Below, one piece after another: positions 1-7,918 of a DNA stretch of 64,000 bases. The notes beneath the pieces are model-generated. The model was not told the origin of the DNA. It did not search any database and saw nothing but the letters and a program-made list of their open reading frames with translations. The stretch is from the NCBI RefSeq assembly GCF_900129975.1, contig NZ_FSRG01000003.1, positions 891,213 through 955,212 on the forward strand, given 5' to 3'. Positions within the stretch are counted from its first letter, which is position 1. Each line of letters starts with the position of its first letter. This DNA is from Halodesulfovibrio marinisediminis DSM 17456. Lineage in GTDB: Bacteria; Desulfobacterota; Desulfovibrionia; Desulfovibrionales; Desulfovibrionaceae. A program made the translations under genes and the position numbers.

Positions 1-776
1 GAAGAAGTACTATTACTGCCCGAACAGCCCGCGATGTTATCACGATATTCTGAAGCGCCCTTTACTGGGGTACCTTTATTTACAGGTGGGAAATCTACTG
101 CATTAAATTGCGATGGAGTATAGCTAGGGTTCTTTCCTGTTATTGTACCTAATCTTAATACGATTTGCGTTCCAAGATCAGCTTCAGAATACCCTTGAAC
201 CACAATGCTATCCATTTCTGTTTTGTTCTTTGTGTCCAAGGCACCATTGCCGTTATTATCCGTAAACGTAAATTTATCTGGTGCAGTAAAGGGCTTAAGG
301 CACTTAGATGAACAAGTATTAGCTATTTCTACACGTGAAGCAGCTGTAACATCAAAGCTATCAACATTGAGCACAGATCCAAAGATAGTTGCTAAAAAGT
401 TGCCACGCGCAGCAGTACGTGAAATCTTAACCTCAATCTGGTTGGGGTCTGTGGTGTTAGGAGTGCCATCAAGATAATACGTTACATCACCATCTTTCAG
501 TGCCGCTGTCGGTACATCGCTATCGCTCAGATTAGCATGACCATAATCTAGCGCCTCAACCGTTACAGCCGCTAGATCAGCACCTTCCACCATCAGGCTG
601 CGTCCGCCTGCCAGCGCAGCGATATCAGCGGCCTTTTGCAGATGAGCGCGTTTTGCACGCAAAAGTCCCACGTCGACACCAAATGCCACAAAACCCAAAA
701 CAACCACGAGAACTATTGCCATGATAACGCCTACTGCACCACGCTCGTTTTGAATAAATTTATGTAGCGATCTCAT
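1..776 (-). CDS. TadG-like pilus assembly / secreted protein, 3' end beyond window
   Basis: The reading frame starts with ATG at 776 and stays open to the window edge, so the C-terminus is not visible. The N-terminus has a short basic stretch, then NERGAVGVIMA and one hydrophobic membrane segment (residues about 12-35), then RAKRAHLQKAADIAALAG. This is the TadE/TadG-like layout of Flp/Tad pilus minor pilins: one N-terminal anchor, a helical stretch rich in Ala, and a long extracytoplasmic beta-rich region. Family membership is recognised from the N-terminus only. Other tad genes may lie to the left of the window; none follow it here. A separate Flp-pilin-like small protein is encoded at 9491-9673. 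Confidence 0.7.
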   Translation of the reverse strand, partial: MRSLHKFIQNERGAVGVIMAIVLVVVLGFVAFGVDVGLLRAKRAHLQKAADIAALAGGRSLMVEGADLAAVTVEALDYGHANLSDSDVPTAALKDGDVTYYLDGTPNTTDPNQIEVKISRTAARGNFLATIFGSVLNVDSFDVTAASRVEIANTCSSKCLKPFTAPDKFTFTDNNGNGALDTKNKTEMDSIVVQGYSEADLGTQIVLRLGTITGKNPSYTPSQFNAVDFPPVNKGTPVKGASEYRDNIAGCSGSNSTS

Positions 777-844
777 ACCATCCCCATAATGTTTGGTACG
801 TTGCATTTGTGTATATTAACTCTGAAAAACAACTAATAAAGATC

Positions 845-1054
845 AAATAGCGAAGTGTTGAGGGAGAGCTAGTCTCATCATCAGTCTCCGCTATTGTTAG
901 CGTACCTACTTTGATTCCTGCATCAAGTATTACACGCAAAAAGGCAGAACTGAATAAGCTGGTATTGACCTACTACGATACTTCTGCACCAAATATGAAA
1001 CTCTGCTGCGCTTGCATCAAGTCATGCCCAGATAAAGCACAAAGCATAAAATAA
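845..1054 (+). pseudogene. Remnant of a ferredoxin-domain protein (3' end)
   Basis: An open frame without a start codon ends at 1054. It finishes with KLCCACIKSCPDKAQSIK, which has the CxxCxxxCP spacing of half of a bacterial 2[4Fe-4S] ferredoxin motif. No upstream part of such a gene is present, and a terminator follows at 1155-1190. I read it as the tail of a lost ferredoxin or EFR1-type gene, but the match is short. The rest of 777-1530 shows no other convincing gene. Confidence 0.3.
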
Positions 1055-1154
1055 GGGGCAATCAAAGATATCGCTCGACGCTTGAGCACTATGTGCAAAG
1101 ACCATCAGGACCCTGTTTTTTTACCAGAGTAGTTAAACTGTTCATCCCAACACA

Positions 1155-1190
1155 AAAAACGGCACTAAATATATCCTTAGTGCCGTTTTA
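1155..1190. terminator. Rho-independent terminator, bidirectional
   Basis: The stem AACGGCACTAA / TTAGTGCCGTT has an 8-nt loop, with A-rich sequence on the left and TTTTA on the right. It follows the ferredoxin-like remnant on the plus strand. Confidence 0.75.
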
Positions 1191-1530
1191 ATATTAATTA
1201 TGAACAGTTCGGTTAAGAAAGGTAGTTACCCTACCTCCTCTTGCCGGTCTTTAATCTCTCACAGACCCGACCACTCTTCAAAAGCCTGATCGTAATACCA
1301 ACAAAAACAAGCCCCTCAAGACGACCTATCCCCATATTATCCTTCTGTAAGTCTGAAAAAGCCCATTCCTACTCTGCGAACTTCAGCGGTTATATCTTGG
1401 CAAATCATTGTTTATGCCTCTGTGTACCATCTATAAACACGTATTAGTCTCAGAGTGGGGCCTTCTGTTTTTGATACGCAAAATAAAAAAGAAACGATTG
1501 GATCCTTAACGATAAGATAATGAGGTGGTT

Positions 1531-1953
1531 ATGAAGAGTATCGCACCGTATTGGCTCAACAATATTCTTGGTAAGTTACTAAGAATTAGTGCCATTCTAT
1601 CAATAGTTCTTTGCTGTTATTCTATGGCAATTGCTTTTGAAGCCCCCAAAGCAATACTTATGATGGAGCTTACCAAAAAGCCTGTTGCTTTTGATCACGT
1701 ACCCCATGCTGAACTTGAGTGTGTTCAATGTCACCACATGGTTGAAGGCAGACAGAGCTTTCAAATGTGTTCTGCCTGTCATCAAGCTAAAGATAAAAAA
1801 GCAGAAAATTCATACTACAAGGTCATCCACAACAAAAAGACAGCCAATCCGGAAATGTCTACTTGCATAACTTGCCACAAGGAAATCGCTGGTAAAGACA
1901 AGAAGAAACGCAAGGCGTTAACGGGCTGTAAGAAATCAAAATGTCACGAGTAA
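1531..1953 (+). CDS. Tetrahaem class III cytochrome c (cytochrome c3 family)
   Basis: This is a periplasmic electron carrier. A signal peptide (hydrophobic core LLRISAILSIVLCCYSMAIA, cleaved near AFEAP) precedes a mature domain with four haem motifs: CVQCHH, CSACH, CITCH and the wider C-x4-CH motif CKKSKCH at the C-terminus. The extra histidines in FDHVPHAEL and HHMV fit bis-His ligation of a cytochrome c3. The start is ATG 1531, since GAGGTGG lies just upstream; a GTG two codons earlier is less likely. The gene sits 25 nt ahead of a Tat-exported flavoenzyme, probably in one transcript, so the cytochrome is a plausible electron donor to it. In sulfate reducers c3 usually links periplasmic hydrogenases to membrane complexes. 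Confidence 0.93.
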   Translation: MKSIAPYWLNNILGKLLRISAILSIVLCCYSMAIAFEAPKAILMMELTKKPVAFDHVPHAELECVQCHHMVEGRQSFQMCSACHQAKDKKAENSYYKVIHNKKTANPEMSTCITCHKEIAGKDKKKRKALTGCKKSKCHE

Positions 1954-1978
1954 CGTCATAAGACTACGTGGAGGACAT

Positions 1979-3184
1979 ATGAAAACAACACGAAGAAAAG
2001 TATTGCAATATATTGGTGGTGCAACTGCGTGTACAGCACTTTTCCCTATGTCATTCAGCCTTGCCGCGCCCACTCCAAGTACTGTTTTTGAACCGACCAA
2101 AATAGGTAGCCTCACAATAAAAAATAAACTCATTCGCTCTGCTACATCCATGAATATGTGCGATGAGTCCGGCGTACCGCAACAGGACCTGTATGATGCT
2201 CATACAGCGCTTGCAAAGGGAGGCATCGGTCTTATTACCACTGGCCTTACATACGTGTACAAGGATGACCAATTTAGCAAAGCTGGAACAGGCTTATACA
2301 GCGATGACCTTATTCCTGAATATAAAAAACTCACAGACAATGCCCATAATCACGATACAAAAATTGCCGTACAATTGGTGCTTGCCGGTGCTTTTACCGA
2401 CTACAACATCGAGAAACGTCCCATCTGGGGACCATCTAATGTAGCGCACCCTGTATATGGAACTACGCCTCAAGCAATGACCAAGGAAGATATCAACGAT
2501 GCTGTTAACGCCATGGCAGCTGCTACGGTGCGTGCTCAAAAAGCAGGCTTTGACGGTATTGAGCTTCACTTTGCTCATAATTTCCTAATAAGCCAATTCT
2601 TCATGCCATATTTCAATAAACGAACAGATGAATACGGCGGAAGCATTGATAACAGAGCTCGCTTGGCATTTGAAATCACTGAAGCATGTCGAAAAGCAGT
2701 AGGATCAGATTTCCCCCTCTGGGCAAAAATAAATGGGAATGACTACCTTCTAAGCGGAGGTGCAAGCGAAGATGAGATTCTCTTTATTGTTAAAGGGTTA
2801 CAAGAACGCGGTCTTGATGCCATCAACATAAGTGGCGGCAACCTTATTACTGGCCCTCTCCCATCTCGACCGGACATCCTCAATATCCAAGACCAAAGCT
2901 ACTTTAAAGACGATGCAAAGCGTATTGCCAGCAAGGTGGATATCCCACTTATCTTGACTGGCGGTCATCGTACAATTGACCTTATGGAGACCGTTCTTGC
3001 AGATAACCCTAATATTAAAGCGCTTGGTATTTCACGTACGGTACTCTCTGAACCAGACTTACCAAACAAATGGAAGGCAGATAGAAATACAACTCCACGT
3101 TGTGTTTCCTGTAACTGGTGTCTGGTTAACTATGGCAAACAAGCCTCTATCTGTGTCTTAAACCTGCCACGCCAAGAAACTTAA
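1979..3184 (+). CDS. Tat-exported Old Yellow Enzyme family FMN oxidoreductase
   Basis: This 401-residue protein has an N-terminal twin-arginine signal (TRRKVLQYIGG, then a hydrophobic run to SLAAPT) followed by an OYE TIM barrel. Recognisable parts are FEPTKIGSLTIKNKLIRSAT (first strand), FDGIELHFAHNFLISQF (catalytic and substrate region, with His where OYE relatives have HxxH or HxxN), FNKRTDEYGGS, and LILTGG near the phosphate site. The C-terminus carries RCVSCNWC plus a later Cys, resembling the [4Fe-4S] ligands of the 2,4-dienoyl-CoA reductase branch. The long FAD/NAD domain of that branch is absent, so it stops after the barrel. Family knowledge suggests reduction of an activated C=C bond. 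Export by Tat and the upstream cytochrome c3 suggest electrons come from the periplasmic cytochrome pool, perhaps for anaerobic respiration. The substrate is unknown. Confidence 0.88.
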   Translation: MKTTRRKVLQYIGGATACTALFPMSFSLAAPTPSTVFEPTKIGSLTIKNKLIRSATSMNMCDESGVPQQDLYDAHTALAKGGIGLITTGLTYVYKDDQFSKAGTGLYSDDLIPEYKKLTDNAHNHDTKIAVQLVLAGAFTDYNIEKRPIWGPSNVAHPVYGTTPQAMTKEDINDAVNAMAAATVRAQKAGFDGIELHFAHNFLISQFFMPYFNKRTDEYGGSIDNRARLAFEITEACRKAVGSDFPLWAKINGNDYLLSGGASEDEILFIVKGLQERGLDAINISGGNLITGPLPSRPDILNIQDQSYFKDDAKRIASKVDIPLILTGGHRTIDLMETVLADNPNIKALGISRTVLSEPDLPNKWKADRNTTPRCVSCNWCLVNYGKQASICVLNLPRQET

Positions 3185-3186
3185 AA

Positions 3187-3256
3187 CTATTTCGAATCGT
3201 GTGAGGTTCAACCTGTTGATATGTAAAAAAAGCTCCCTAAAAAGGGAGCTTTTTTT
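3187..3256 (+). repeat. Dispersed tail-plus-terminator repeat, copy A
   Basis: The sequence TATTTCGAATCGTGTGAGGT, continuing to a GATATGTAAAAAAAGCTC segment, matches the 3' end of the small HTH gene remnants at 40244-40404 and 47491-47654. It lies directly after the flavoenzyme stop codon and supplies a perfect terminator (AAAAGCTCCCT, AAAA loop, AGGGAGCTTTTTTT, 3224-3256). Further copies are at 9783-9858, 40366-40440 and 47614-47690. Confidence 0.75.
3224..3256. terminator. Rho-independent terminator after the flavoenzyme gene
   Basis: The perfect stem AAGCTCCCT / AGGGAGCTT has an AAAA loop and is flanked by A-tracts and a run of seven T. It is the right-hand part of repeat copy A. Confidence 0.9.
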
Positions 3257-3303
3257 ACCAGCTCTACTCGCTGGAAACTTTAAGCTACAAGTAAACTAAT
3301 TTT

Positions 3304-3327
3304 TATTGAGATTAAAATATTGATCTC
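3304..3327. promoter_or_regulatory. Short inverted repeat upstream of rimB/rimK
   Basis: TTGAGAT and ATCTCAA are separated by 10 nt in the otherwise AT-rich 3257-3451 leader. It could be an operator; there is no other evidence. Confidence 0.25.
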
Positions 3328-3451
3328 AAATTGTATGCATCTTTTATGGTACGCACTCACTTTTATATAGACATCATTATTAAAAAAGCATACATCTCCT
3401 TAGCTTTTAAAATCGCCTCGCAATTACCAATATATAAATAATAAAAACAAT

Positions 3452-3889
3452 ATGTTACGCAAAGAAGTGCTTGGGTGGAAGGAATGGGTATCGCTTACAG
3501 ATTTTGGTATCGCATGCATTCTCGCAAAAGTAGATACCGGAGCCAGAACCTCTTCACTCCACACAATAGACCAAGAGGTCTTTACTAAAGACAATACGGA
3601 ATGGGTGCGGTTTACCATTGCGCTTGATGCCAAAGAAAACCGAACCGTTACAGCTGAAGCTCCGCTTGTGGCTAGACGTGCAGTTACAAATTCAGGTGGG
3701 ATTCCAGAGGATCGCCTCGTAATTGAAACTCAGATTTGTATCGGAAACTGGTGCACGCTGGCAGAAGTCACTCTGGCACGACGAACGGGAATGAAATGCC
3801 GTATGCTTATTGGCAGAACTGCATTATCTGGAACTGCTGTTGTCGACCCTGAAAACAGCTTTTTACATCCAACACCATTATGTGATTAA
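3452..3889 (+). CDS. RimB-like ATP-dependent zinc protease family protein
   Basis: This 145-residue protein of the Zn_protease family (retropepsin-like fold, often called RimB or putative ATP-dependent zinc protease) is found next to rimK in many genomes. KVDTGARTSSLH carries the Asp-Thr-Gly-Ala catalytic-type motif and MLIGRTALSG is the second conserved block. In proteobacteria, RimB is reported to process the poly-glutamate tails that RimK adds to ribosomal protein S6. Seven nucleotides separate it from rimK, so the two are co-transcribed. No upstream ribosome site is strong (ATAAAAACAATATG). The length is normal for the family. Confidence 0.85.
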   Translation: MLRKEVLGWKEWVSLTDFGIACILAKVDTGARTSSLHTIDQEVFTKDNTEWVRFTIALDAKENRTVTAEAPLVARRAVTNSGGIPEDRLVIETQICIGNWCTLAEVTLARRTGMKCRMLIGRTALSGTAVVDPENSFLHPTPLCD

Positions 3890-3895
3890 AGAATA

Positions 3896-4801
3896 ATGAA
3901 GATAGCAATCCTTTCCCGTAAGGCTGAGTTGTACTCCACCAGCCGACTTGTCGAAGCCGCAGAACAACGTGGACACGAAGTTGAAGTTGTTAACCCGTTA
4001 CGTTGCTACATGAACATTACAGCTCATAAACCTGCGGTATATTACCGCGGTAACGAGCTTAACGATATAGATGCAATTATTCCCCGAATAGGTGCATCCA
4101 TTACATTTTACGGAACAGCTGTTGTCCGTCAGTTTGAAATGATGGGGGTATACAGCGTAAACGAATCAGTAGCCATCACCCGCTCCAGAGATAAGTTACG
4201 CAGCTTGCAATTGCTGGCACGGCGCGGGATAGGTCTCCCTGTTACCGGCTTTGCAAACTCAACGATGTACACGCAAGATCTTATCGATCTAGTTGGTGGA
4301 GCCCCGTTGGTGGTTAAACTGCTTGAAGGCACGCAAGGCGTTGGCGTGGTCCTTGCGGAAACACACTCTGCTGCTGAAAGTGTTATTGAAGCATTCAGAG
4401 GTCTTAAAGCAAACTTTATTGTTCAAGAATACATCAAAGAAGCCAAAGGCAGCGACATTCGATGTATCGTTGTGGGCGGTAAAGTTGTAGCTTCAATGAT
4501 GCGTCAAGGTAAGGAAGGAGAATTCCGTTCTAACCTGCACAGGGGCGGAACAGCATCTGTTGTAAAAATCACTCCTGAAGAACGTTCTACTGCTGTCAGA
4601 GCTGCTAAAATTATGGGGCTTGGAGTTGCAGGTGTTGACCTGCTTCGCTCTAATCATGGCCCTGTCGTTATGGAAGTTAACTCCTCTCCCGGCCTTGAGG
4701 GAGTTGAAACAGCAACAGGAAAAGATATTGCAGGCATGATTATCGATCATATCGCGAAGAATGCATGCCCAGGCAATACCAGAACAAAAGGCAAGGGCTA
4801 A
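3896..4801 (+). CDS. rimK: RimK: ribosomal protein S6--L-glutamate ligase
   Basis: This 301-residue ATP-grasp ligase adds glutamate residues to the C-terminus of ribosomal protein S6. It opens with [20 protein letters not shown], typical of RimK, followed by the pre-ATP-grasp domain (to about residue 95). The ATP-grasp core has [17 protein letters not shown] (ATP-binding lysine and glycine-rich loop), [20 protein letters not shown] and the metal-binding [14 protein letters not shown] near the end. Length and motif order are standard. It is the second gene of a rimB-rimK pair and is followed by a strong terminator. Confidence 0.95.
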   Translation: MKIAILSRKAELYSTSRLVEAAEQRGHEVEVVNPLRCYMNITAHKPAVYYRGNELNDIDAIIPRIGASITFYGTAVVRQFEMMGVYSVNESVAITRSRDKLRSLQLLARRGIGLPVTGFANSTMYTQDLIDLVGGAPLVVKLLEGTQGVGVVLAETHSAAESVIEAFRGLKANFIVQEYIKEAKGSDIRCIVVGGKVVASMMRQGKEGEFRSNLHRGGTASVVKITPEERSTAVRAAKIMGLGVAGVDLLRSNHGPVVMEVNSSPGLEGVETATGKDIAGMIIDHIAKNACPGNTRTKGKG

Positions 4802-4822
4802 CCCCTTACTTCATATAAACAC

Positions 4823-4854
4823 AAAGAGGAGCTCTAAGAGCTCCTCTTTTTTTT
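4823..4854. terminator. Bidirectional rho-independent terminator
   Basis: The stem AAAGAGGAGCTC / GAGCTCCTCTTT has a TAA loop and a run of eight T on the plus strand and A-tracts for the minus strand. It separates rimK from the convergent small-protein operon. Confidence 0.92.
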
Positions 4855-4906
4855 GGGTGCTGAACCCACAGTCAGAATGCGTATTGGTAACAGCCAACAA
4901 GCCCTG

Positions 4907-5230
4907 CTAGTAATCCTTATCCCGCATTTTACGGGGCTCTTTGCGCCCGGATGACCAGCTGGCATCAAATTCGTCTAACCATAAGTCGTCTTCGGTAACA
5001 GTAGCAGAACGGATGGTGAGATAGTCATACTGACCTTCTTTACGGATGTAGCCCGATACATCAAGCCATTCACCGACATAAGATAACAGATTCAAACCAC
5101 TGCGGTTTTCCTCAACAATATATCCGTCGTTTGATGTGGTAACTAGCATCAATCTTTCAGGCTCGTCACAACTTTTGATCCAAGGCTGCAATGTTCCGCT
5201 CAATTGAACTGTTTTCTGTTCACGACTCAT
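4907..5230 (-). CDS. Small OB-like protein of unknown function
   Basis: No named family is recognised. The predicted 107-residue protein has no signal peptide and alternates beta-like segments: VQLSGTLQPWI, LMLVTTSNDGYIVEE, EWLDVSGYIRKEGQYDYLTI. The V-x-G-x-[IV] then K/N-x-G-x-x-x-[IL]-x-[IV] pattern recalls OB-fold strands and recurs in the two genes upstream (5578-5910 and 5907-6200). The ATG at 5230 is chosen because GGAG lies six nt upstream; a TTG at 5242 would leave no site. It is the last gene of the sigma-54-driven group. Confidence 0.6.
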   Translation of the reverse strand: MSREQKTVQLSGTLQPWIKSCDEPERLMLVTTSNDGYIVEENRSGLNLLSYVGEWLDVSGYIRKEGQYDYLTIRSATVTEDDLWLDEFDASWSSGRKEPRKMRDKDY

Positions 5231-5327
5231 AATGTTCTCCAAACTTATGATCCTGACAAACAGGTTCCCTGCACCCTTAAGAACAGGAGGTTACTTGTTC
5301 TTTGATAGGGGGCTTTTTTCGGGATGG

Positions 5328-5516
5328 TTAATTTTTGGGTGCTCCGGCAAAAAACCGGAGCACCAACCAGATCAGCACACAGTTAAGTACATCCACCGCT
5401 GGTAAGAGCCTTCCAGCATGAAACATAACCCAATAATGATCCCCGAAGGATATGAGCAAGAGGATCGGGGCAATTATGGCTATATCCCTCGCAATTGATG
5501 CTGTCGAATTCTTCAT
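5328..5516 (-). CDS. Small two-helix membrane protein
   Basis: About 62 residues, no recognised family. Two hydrophobic stretches (DIAIIAPILLLISFG and VDVLNCVLIWLVLRFFAG) are separated by a short polar loop, so it probably sits in the inner membrane as a hairpin. ATG 5516 is preferred over the TTG at 5528; GAAG sits eight nt upstream. It lies between two genes of the small-protein group and probably shares their transcript. Confidence 0.5.
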   Translation of the reverse strand: MKNSTASIARDIAIIAPILLLISFGDHYWVMFHAGRLLPAVDVLNCVLIWLVLRFFAGAPKN

Positions 5517-5577
5517 GCGTTGCTTCAAAGATTAATGAAGAATCCAGTGAGATGTAGTTAACAGCGGATATTTAAGG

Positions 5578-5910
5578 TCATACCTTACCGTCAGGTTCGG
5601 CATCCATCTCTATTGGAACGTCTCCACCTTCATAAATATCCATACTGGTAACGTTAAGTGCAGGTTCATCGTTTACGATGACATAGTCGCCAACAACTTC
5701 AACTTGTAGTCCCTCCAGCGTGGTATCAGTAATGTTTATAAGTAAAAGTTGGTACTCACCGTCATCGAGATACACACTTTCACCTTTAACCATAATGCTA
5801 CCAACCAAGACTGCATGTGGCTCCACTACGTCGTATTCCTCTGCCCTGCATTCACCTATTACCAGCAGTGCCATTGTTACGCTTAAACATAGTGAGAAAA
5901 CTTTTCTCAT
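5578..5910 (-). CDS. Secreted small protein, OB-like, unknown function
   Basis: A signal peptide (MRKVFSLCLSVTMALLVIGECRA) is followed by about 85 acidic residues with repeated beta-like segments: VLVGSIMVKGESVYLDDGEY, LLLINITD, GLQVEVVGDYVIVNDEPALN. The pattern resembles small periplasmic OB-fold proteins and the neighbours at 4907 and 5907. Its start overlaps the stop of the upstream gene by ATGA, which indicates translational coupling. The function is unknown. Confidence 0.65.
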   Translation of the reverse strand: MRKVFSLCLSVTMALLVIGECRAEEYDVVEPHAVLVGSIMVKGESVYLDDGEYQLLLINITDTTLEGLQVEVVGDYVIVNDEPALNVTSMDIYEGGDVPIEMDAEPDGKV

Positions 5911-6200
5911 TTCATTTTCCTACTGTTAAAAAATTCAGATTTAACAAAAGGAATTACTCTTTTTACGTTGATTGTCTCAATATTGCCGTTACGGGTCACT
6001 AACCCTTCCAAAAGTATCGGTTCCCGTAAAAACTCCAGTAGCTGAATGTGTTGAGGAAGGTTTTCAACAACAACTTCTCGCTCACCGGCACACGCGATTG
6101 AAACTTTCAAAATATTGAAGTGCTCATCCCTTTCATAAGGAACCAGAACACCAAGTACTTTTTGCAGTACACCGCTTTGTTCTTGTCTAAAGGCATCCAT
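5907..6200 (-). CDS. Small cytoplasmic protein, first gene of a sigma-54 operon
   Basis: 97 residues, no signal peptide and no recognised family. Segments such as VLGVLVPYERDEHFNILKV and ILLEGLVTRNGNIETINVKR look like an OB-type beta barrel and parallel the two small proteins downstream. A good ribosome site (AGGTG) precedes ATG 6200, and a sigma-54 promoter lies about 30 nt upstream of the start. It is the promoter-proximal gene of the 6200-to-4907 group. Confidence 0.65.
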   Translation of the reverse strand: MDAFRQEQSGVLQKVLGVLVPYERDEHFNILKVSIACAGEREVVVENLPQHIQLLEFLREPILLEGLVTRNGNIETINVKRVIPFVKSEFFNSRKMK

Positions 6201-6231
6201 ATTGACACCTCACTGTATTTTTCCTTCACTA

Positions 6232-6247
6232 AGCATAGACAGTGCCA
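6232..6247 (-). promoter_or_regulatory. Sigma-54 (-24/-12) promoter of the small-protein operon
   Basis: On the minus strand the sequence is TGGCACTGTCTATGCT. The GG and GC pairs are at exact sigma-54 spacing, with only one departure from the TGGCAC-N5-TTGCW consensus. Transcription would start near 6220, leaving a leader of about 20 nt with the AGGTG ribosome site. Confidence 0.85.
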
Positions 6248-6300
6248 AAATAATAACATGTTAATTTTAATCACTTTTTCAAAGCAGTACATAAAAAAAA

Positions 6301-6454
6301 GGAACTTCCGGTTCTTATTTCTAAGATCTGAAAGTTCCAATTATTCGAAACAATTAGAGTAAAGCTACAACTATTTGTTTTTTAAAGCATTTTCTAAATA
6401 ACACAAGTAAGAACTTTCAGTTCCCATTGTTTGCAAACAGGAACTGCCGGTTCC
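6301..6454. promoter_or_regulatory. Palindromic enhancer (UAS) cluster for a sigma-54 activator
   Basis: Three palindromes of the form GAAC-N5-GTTC lie upstream of the sigma-54 promoter: GGAACTTCCGGTTCT (6301-6315), GAACTTTCAGTTC (6411-6423) and GGAACTGCCGGTTCC (6440-6454). A half-match is at 6324-6338. The last one overlaps the stop codon of the activator gene. They are probably the binding sites of that activator's Fis-type HTH. Confidence 0.75.
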
Positions 6455-7845
6455 TATTTGAAGTCTTCTTTTTTCAGTTTGTGTTTCTGCATCAGCTTAT
6501 GAATCTGGCGGGTTGTAATACCTGCCTGTTCTGCAGCCTGATTTATTCTTCCTTTAGTCGCCTGTAGTAGTTCCGTCAGATAAATATATTCAAACTGGTC
6601 AATAACATTTTGACGTGCTTCACCAAGAGGGATGGAAATATCTGCCTGCGTATCTAATGTTGCGCTGGAAAGAGCAGAAATTTCGTTGGGAATATTCTCC
6701 AGTCGAATAACTTTTTCGGTCTCAAGAATGCAGGCACGCTCAATAATATTTTCGAGTTCACGTACGTTACCCGGCCACGAATACCGTTTAAAAGCAGCAA
6801 GTACCTTAGGGTGAAGCCCAACGACATCTTTACCAAGAACGAGGTTGCAGTTTTGAATAAATGTCTTAGCAAAAGATGCCAGATCTTCTTTCCGATCCCG
6901 TAAGGGAGGAATAGGGATAGGGAAAACATTCAATCTGTAATACAGGTCCTTACGAAATGTCCCTTTTTCGCATTGAGCCCATAGATCATCATTTGTAGCG
7001 GCAATAATGCGAACATCAACAACATGTTCTTTATCGCTGCCTACCCGTTGAATAGTGTGCTCTTGTAGAACATGTAAAAGTTTGACCTGCATTGAAGGGG
7101 TAATTGTGCCTATTTCATCTAAAAAAAGGGTTCCCCCTTCTGCCGCGCCAAACTTGCCAATAGTATCCTTTAACGCACCGGTAAATGCGCCGCGTGTATG
7201 ACCAAATAGTTCACTTTCAATCAAAGAATCAGGAATAGCCCCGCAATGCAAGCTTACGAACGGCTTGTCTTTTCTTGTGCTATGTGAGTGGATAAGCTTT
7301 GCAAGAACGCTTTTCCCGATGCCGGTCTCACCTGTCAATAAAACCGTTGTCTTGGTTGCTGCCATCTGCCTGACCATCGAAAACACTTCTCGCATGAGCG
7401 GGCTGCTTGTTTTTACAAGCTGCAATGCCGTTTCGTTCCAAAAATCATCATGTAAGTAGCTAAGTTCATTTTTTCTAGCCAGCTCTCGATCAAGACGAGA
7501 AAGCACCAAAGTCACTTCAGACTGCATGAGAGGATACGCCAGATAATCAACAGCTCCGGCATTAATACCCTCGATGGCGTATCTGATTTCTGTTGAATTC
7601 ACCAAAATAACAACATCTGCATTGGGTGCTGAGTTCCAGATGAAATTTAAGCCTTCAGAAATATCTACTTTTCCACCTAACAACAGTCCATGATCGACAA
7701 AAACCACATCAACCTGACTGTTAATAACGTCGCCTTTAAGTTCGCTAACTGTACTTAGTGTCACATTAGGCTGCACAACTAAAATACTGCGCTTAAGTAT
7801 TTCGCTAGCTTCAACATCAGGAGTAATAATTTGATATTGTGACAT
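6454..7845 (-). CDS. Sigma-54-dependent response-regulator-like activator
   Basis: 463 residues in three parts. The N-terminal receiver-like domain (1-120) keeps VVFVDHGLL with a candidate phospho-acceptor Asp51 but is otherwise divergent. The AAA+ domain (about 145-375) has Walker A GETGIGKS (172-179), the sigma-54 contact loop GAFTGA (219-224) and Walker B GGTLFLDEIG. The C-terminal Fis-type HTH ends in AAEQAGITTRQIHKLMQKH. ATG 7845 follows AGGA. It stops at the edge of the palindrome cluster that precedes the sigma-54 promoter of the small-protein operon, so it is the obvious activator there. A related inverted repeat (AATTCC-N7-GGAATT, 7850-7868) just ahead of its own start suggests autoregulation. 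Confidence 0.92.
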   Translation of the reverse strand: MSQYQIITPDVEASEILKRSILVVQPNVTLSTVSELKGDVINSQVDVVFVDHGLLLGGKVDISEGLNFIWNSAPNADVVILVNSTEIRYAIEGINAGAVDYLAYPLMQSEVTLVLSRLDRELARKNELSYLHDDFWNETALQLVKTSSPLMREVFSMVRQMAATKTTVLLTGETGIGKSVLAKLIHSHSTRKDKPFVSLHCGAIPDSLIESELFGHTRGAFTGALKDTIGKFGAAEGGTLFLDEIGTITPSMQVKLLHVLQEHTIQRVGSDKEHVVDVRIIAATNDDLWAQCEKGTFRKDLYYRLNVFPIPIPPLRDRKEDLASFAKTFIQNCNLVLGKDVVGLHPKVLAAFKRYSWPGNVRELENIIERACILETEKVIRLENIPNEISALSSATLDTQADISIPLGEARQNVIDQFEYIYLTELLQATKGRINQAAEQAGITTRQIHKLMQKHKLKKEDFK

Positions 7846-7918
7846 ATTTAATTCCTATTTGAGGAATTTACGAGCTAACAAATACATTGGCAATCAAAAA
7901 GAGCTACCCAACCTTATC

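Noticed and set aside
1241..1447. 68-codon plus-strand open frame downstream of the terminator
   Set aside because: No ribosome site, no domain, and composition like non-coding DNA.
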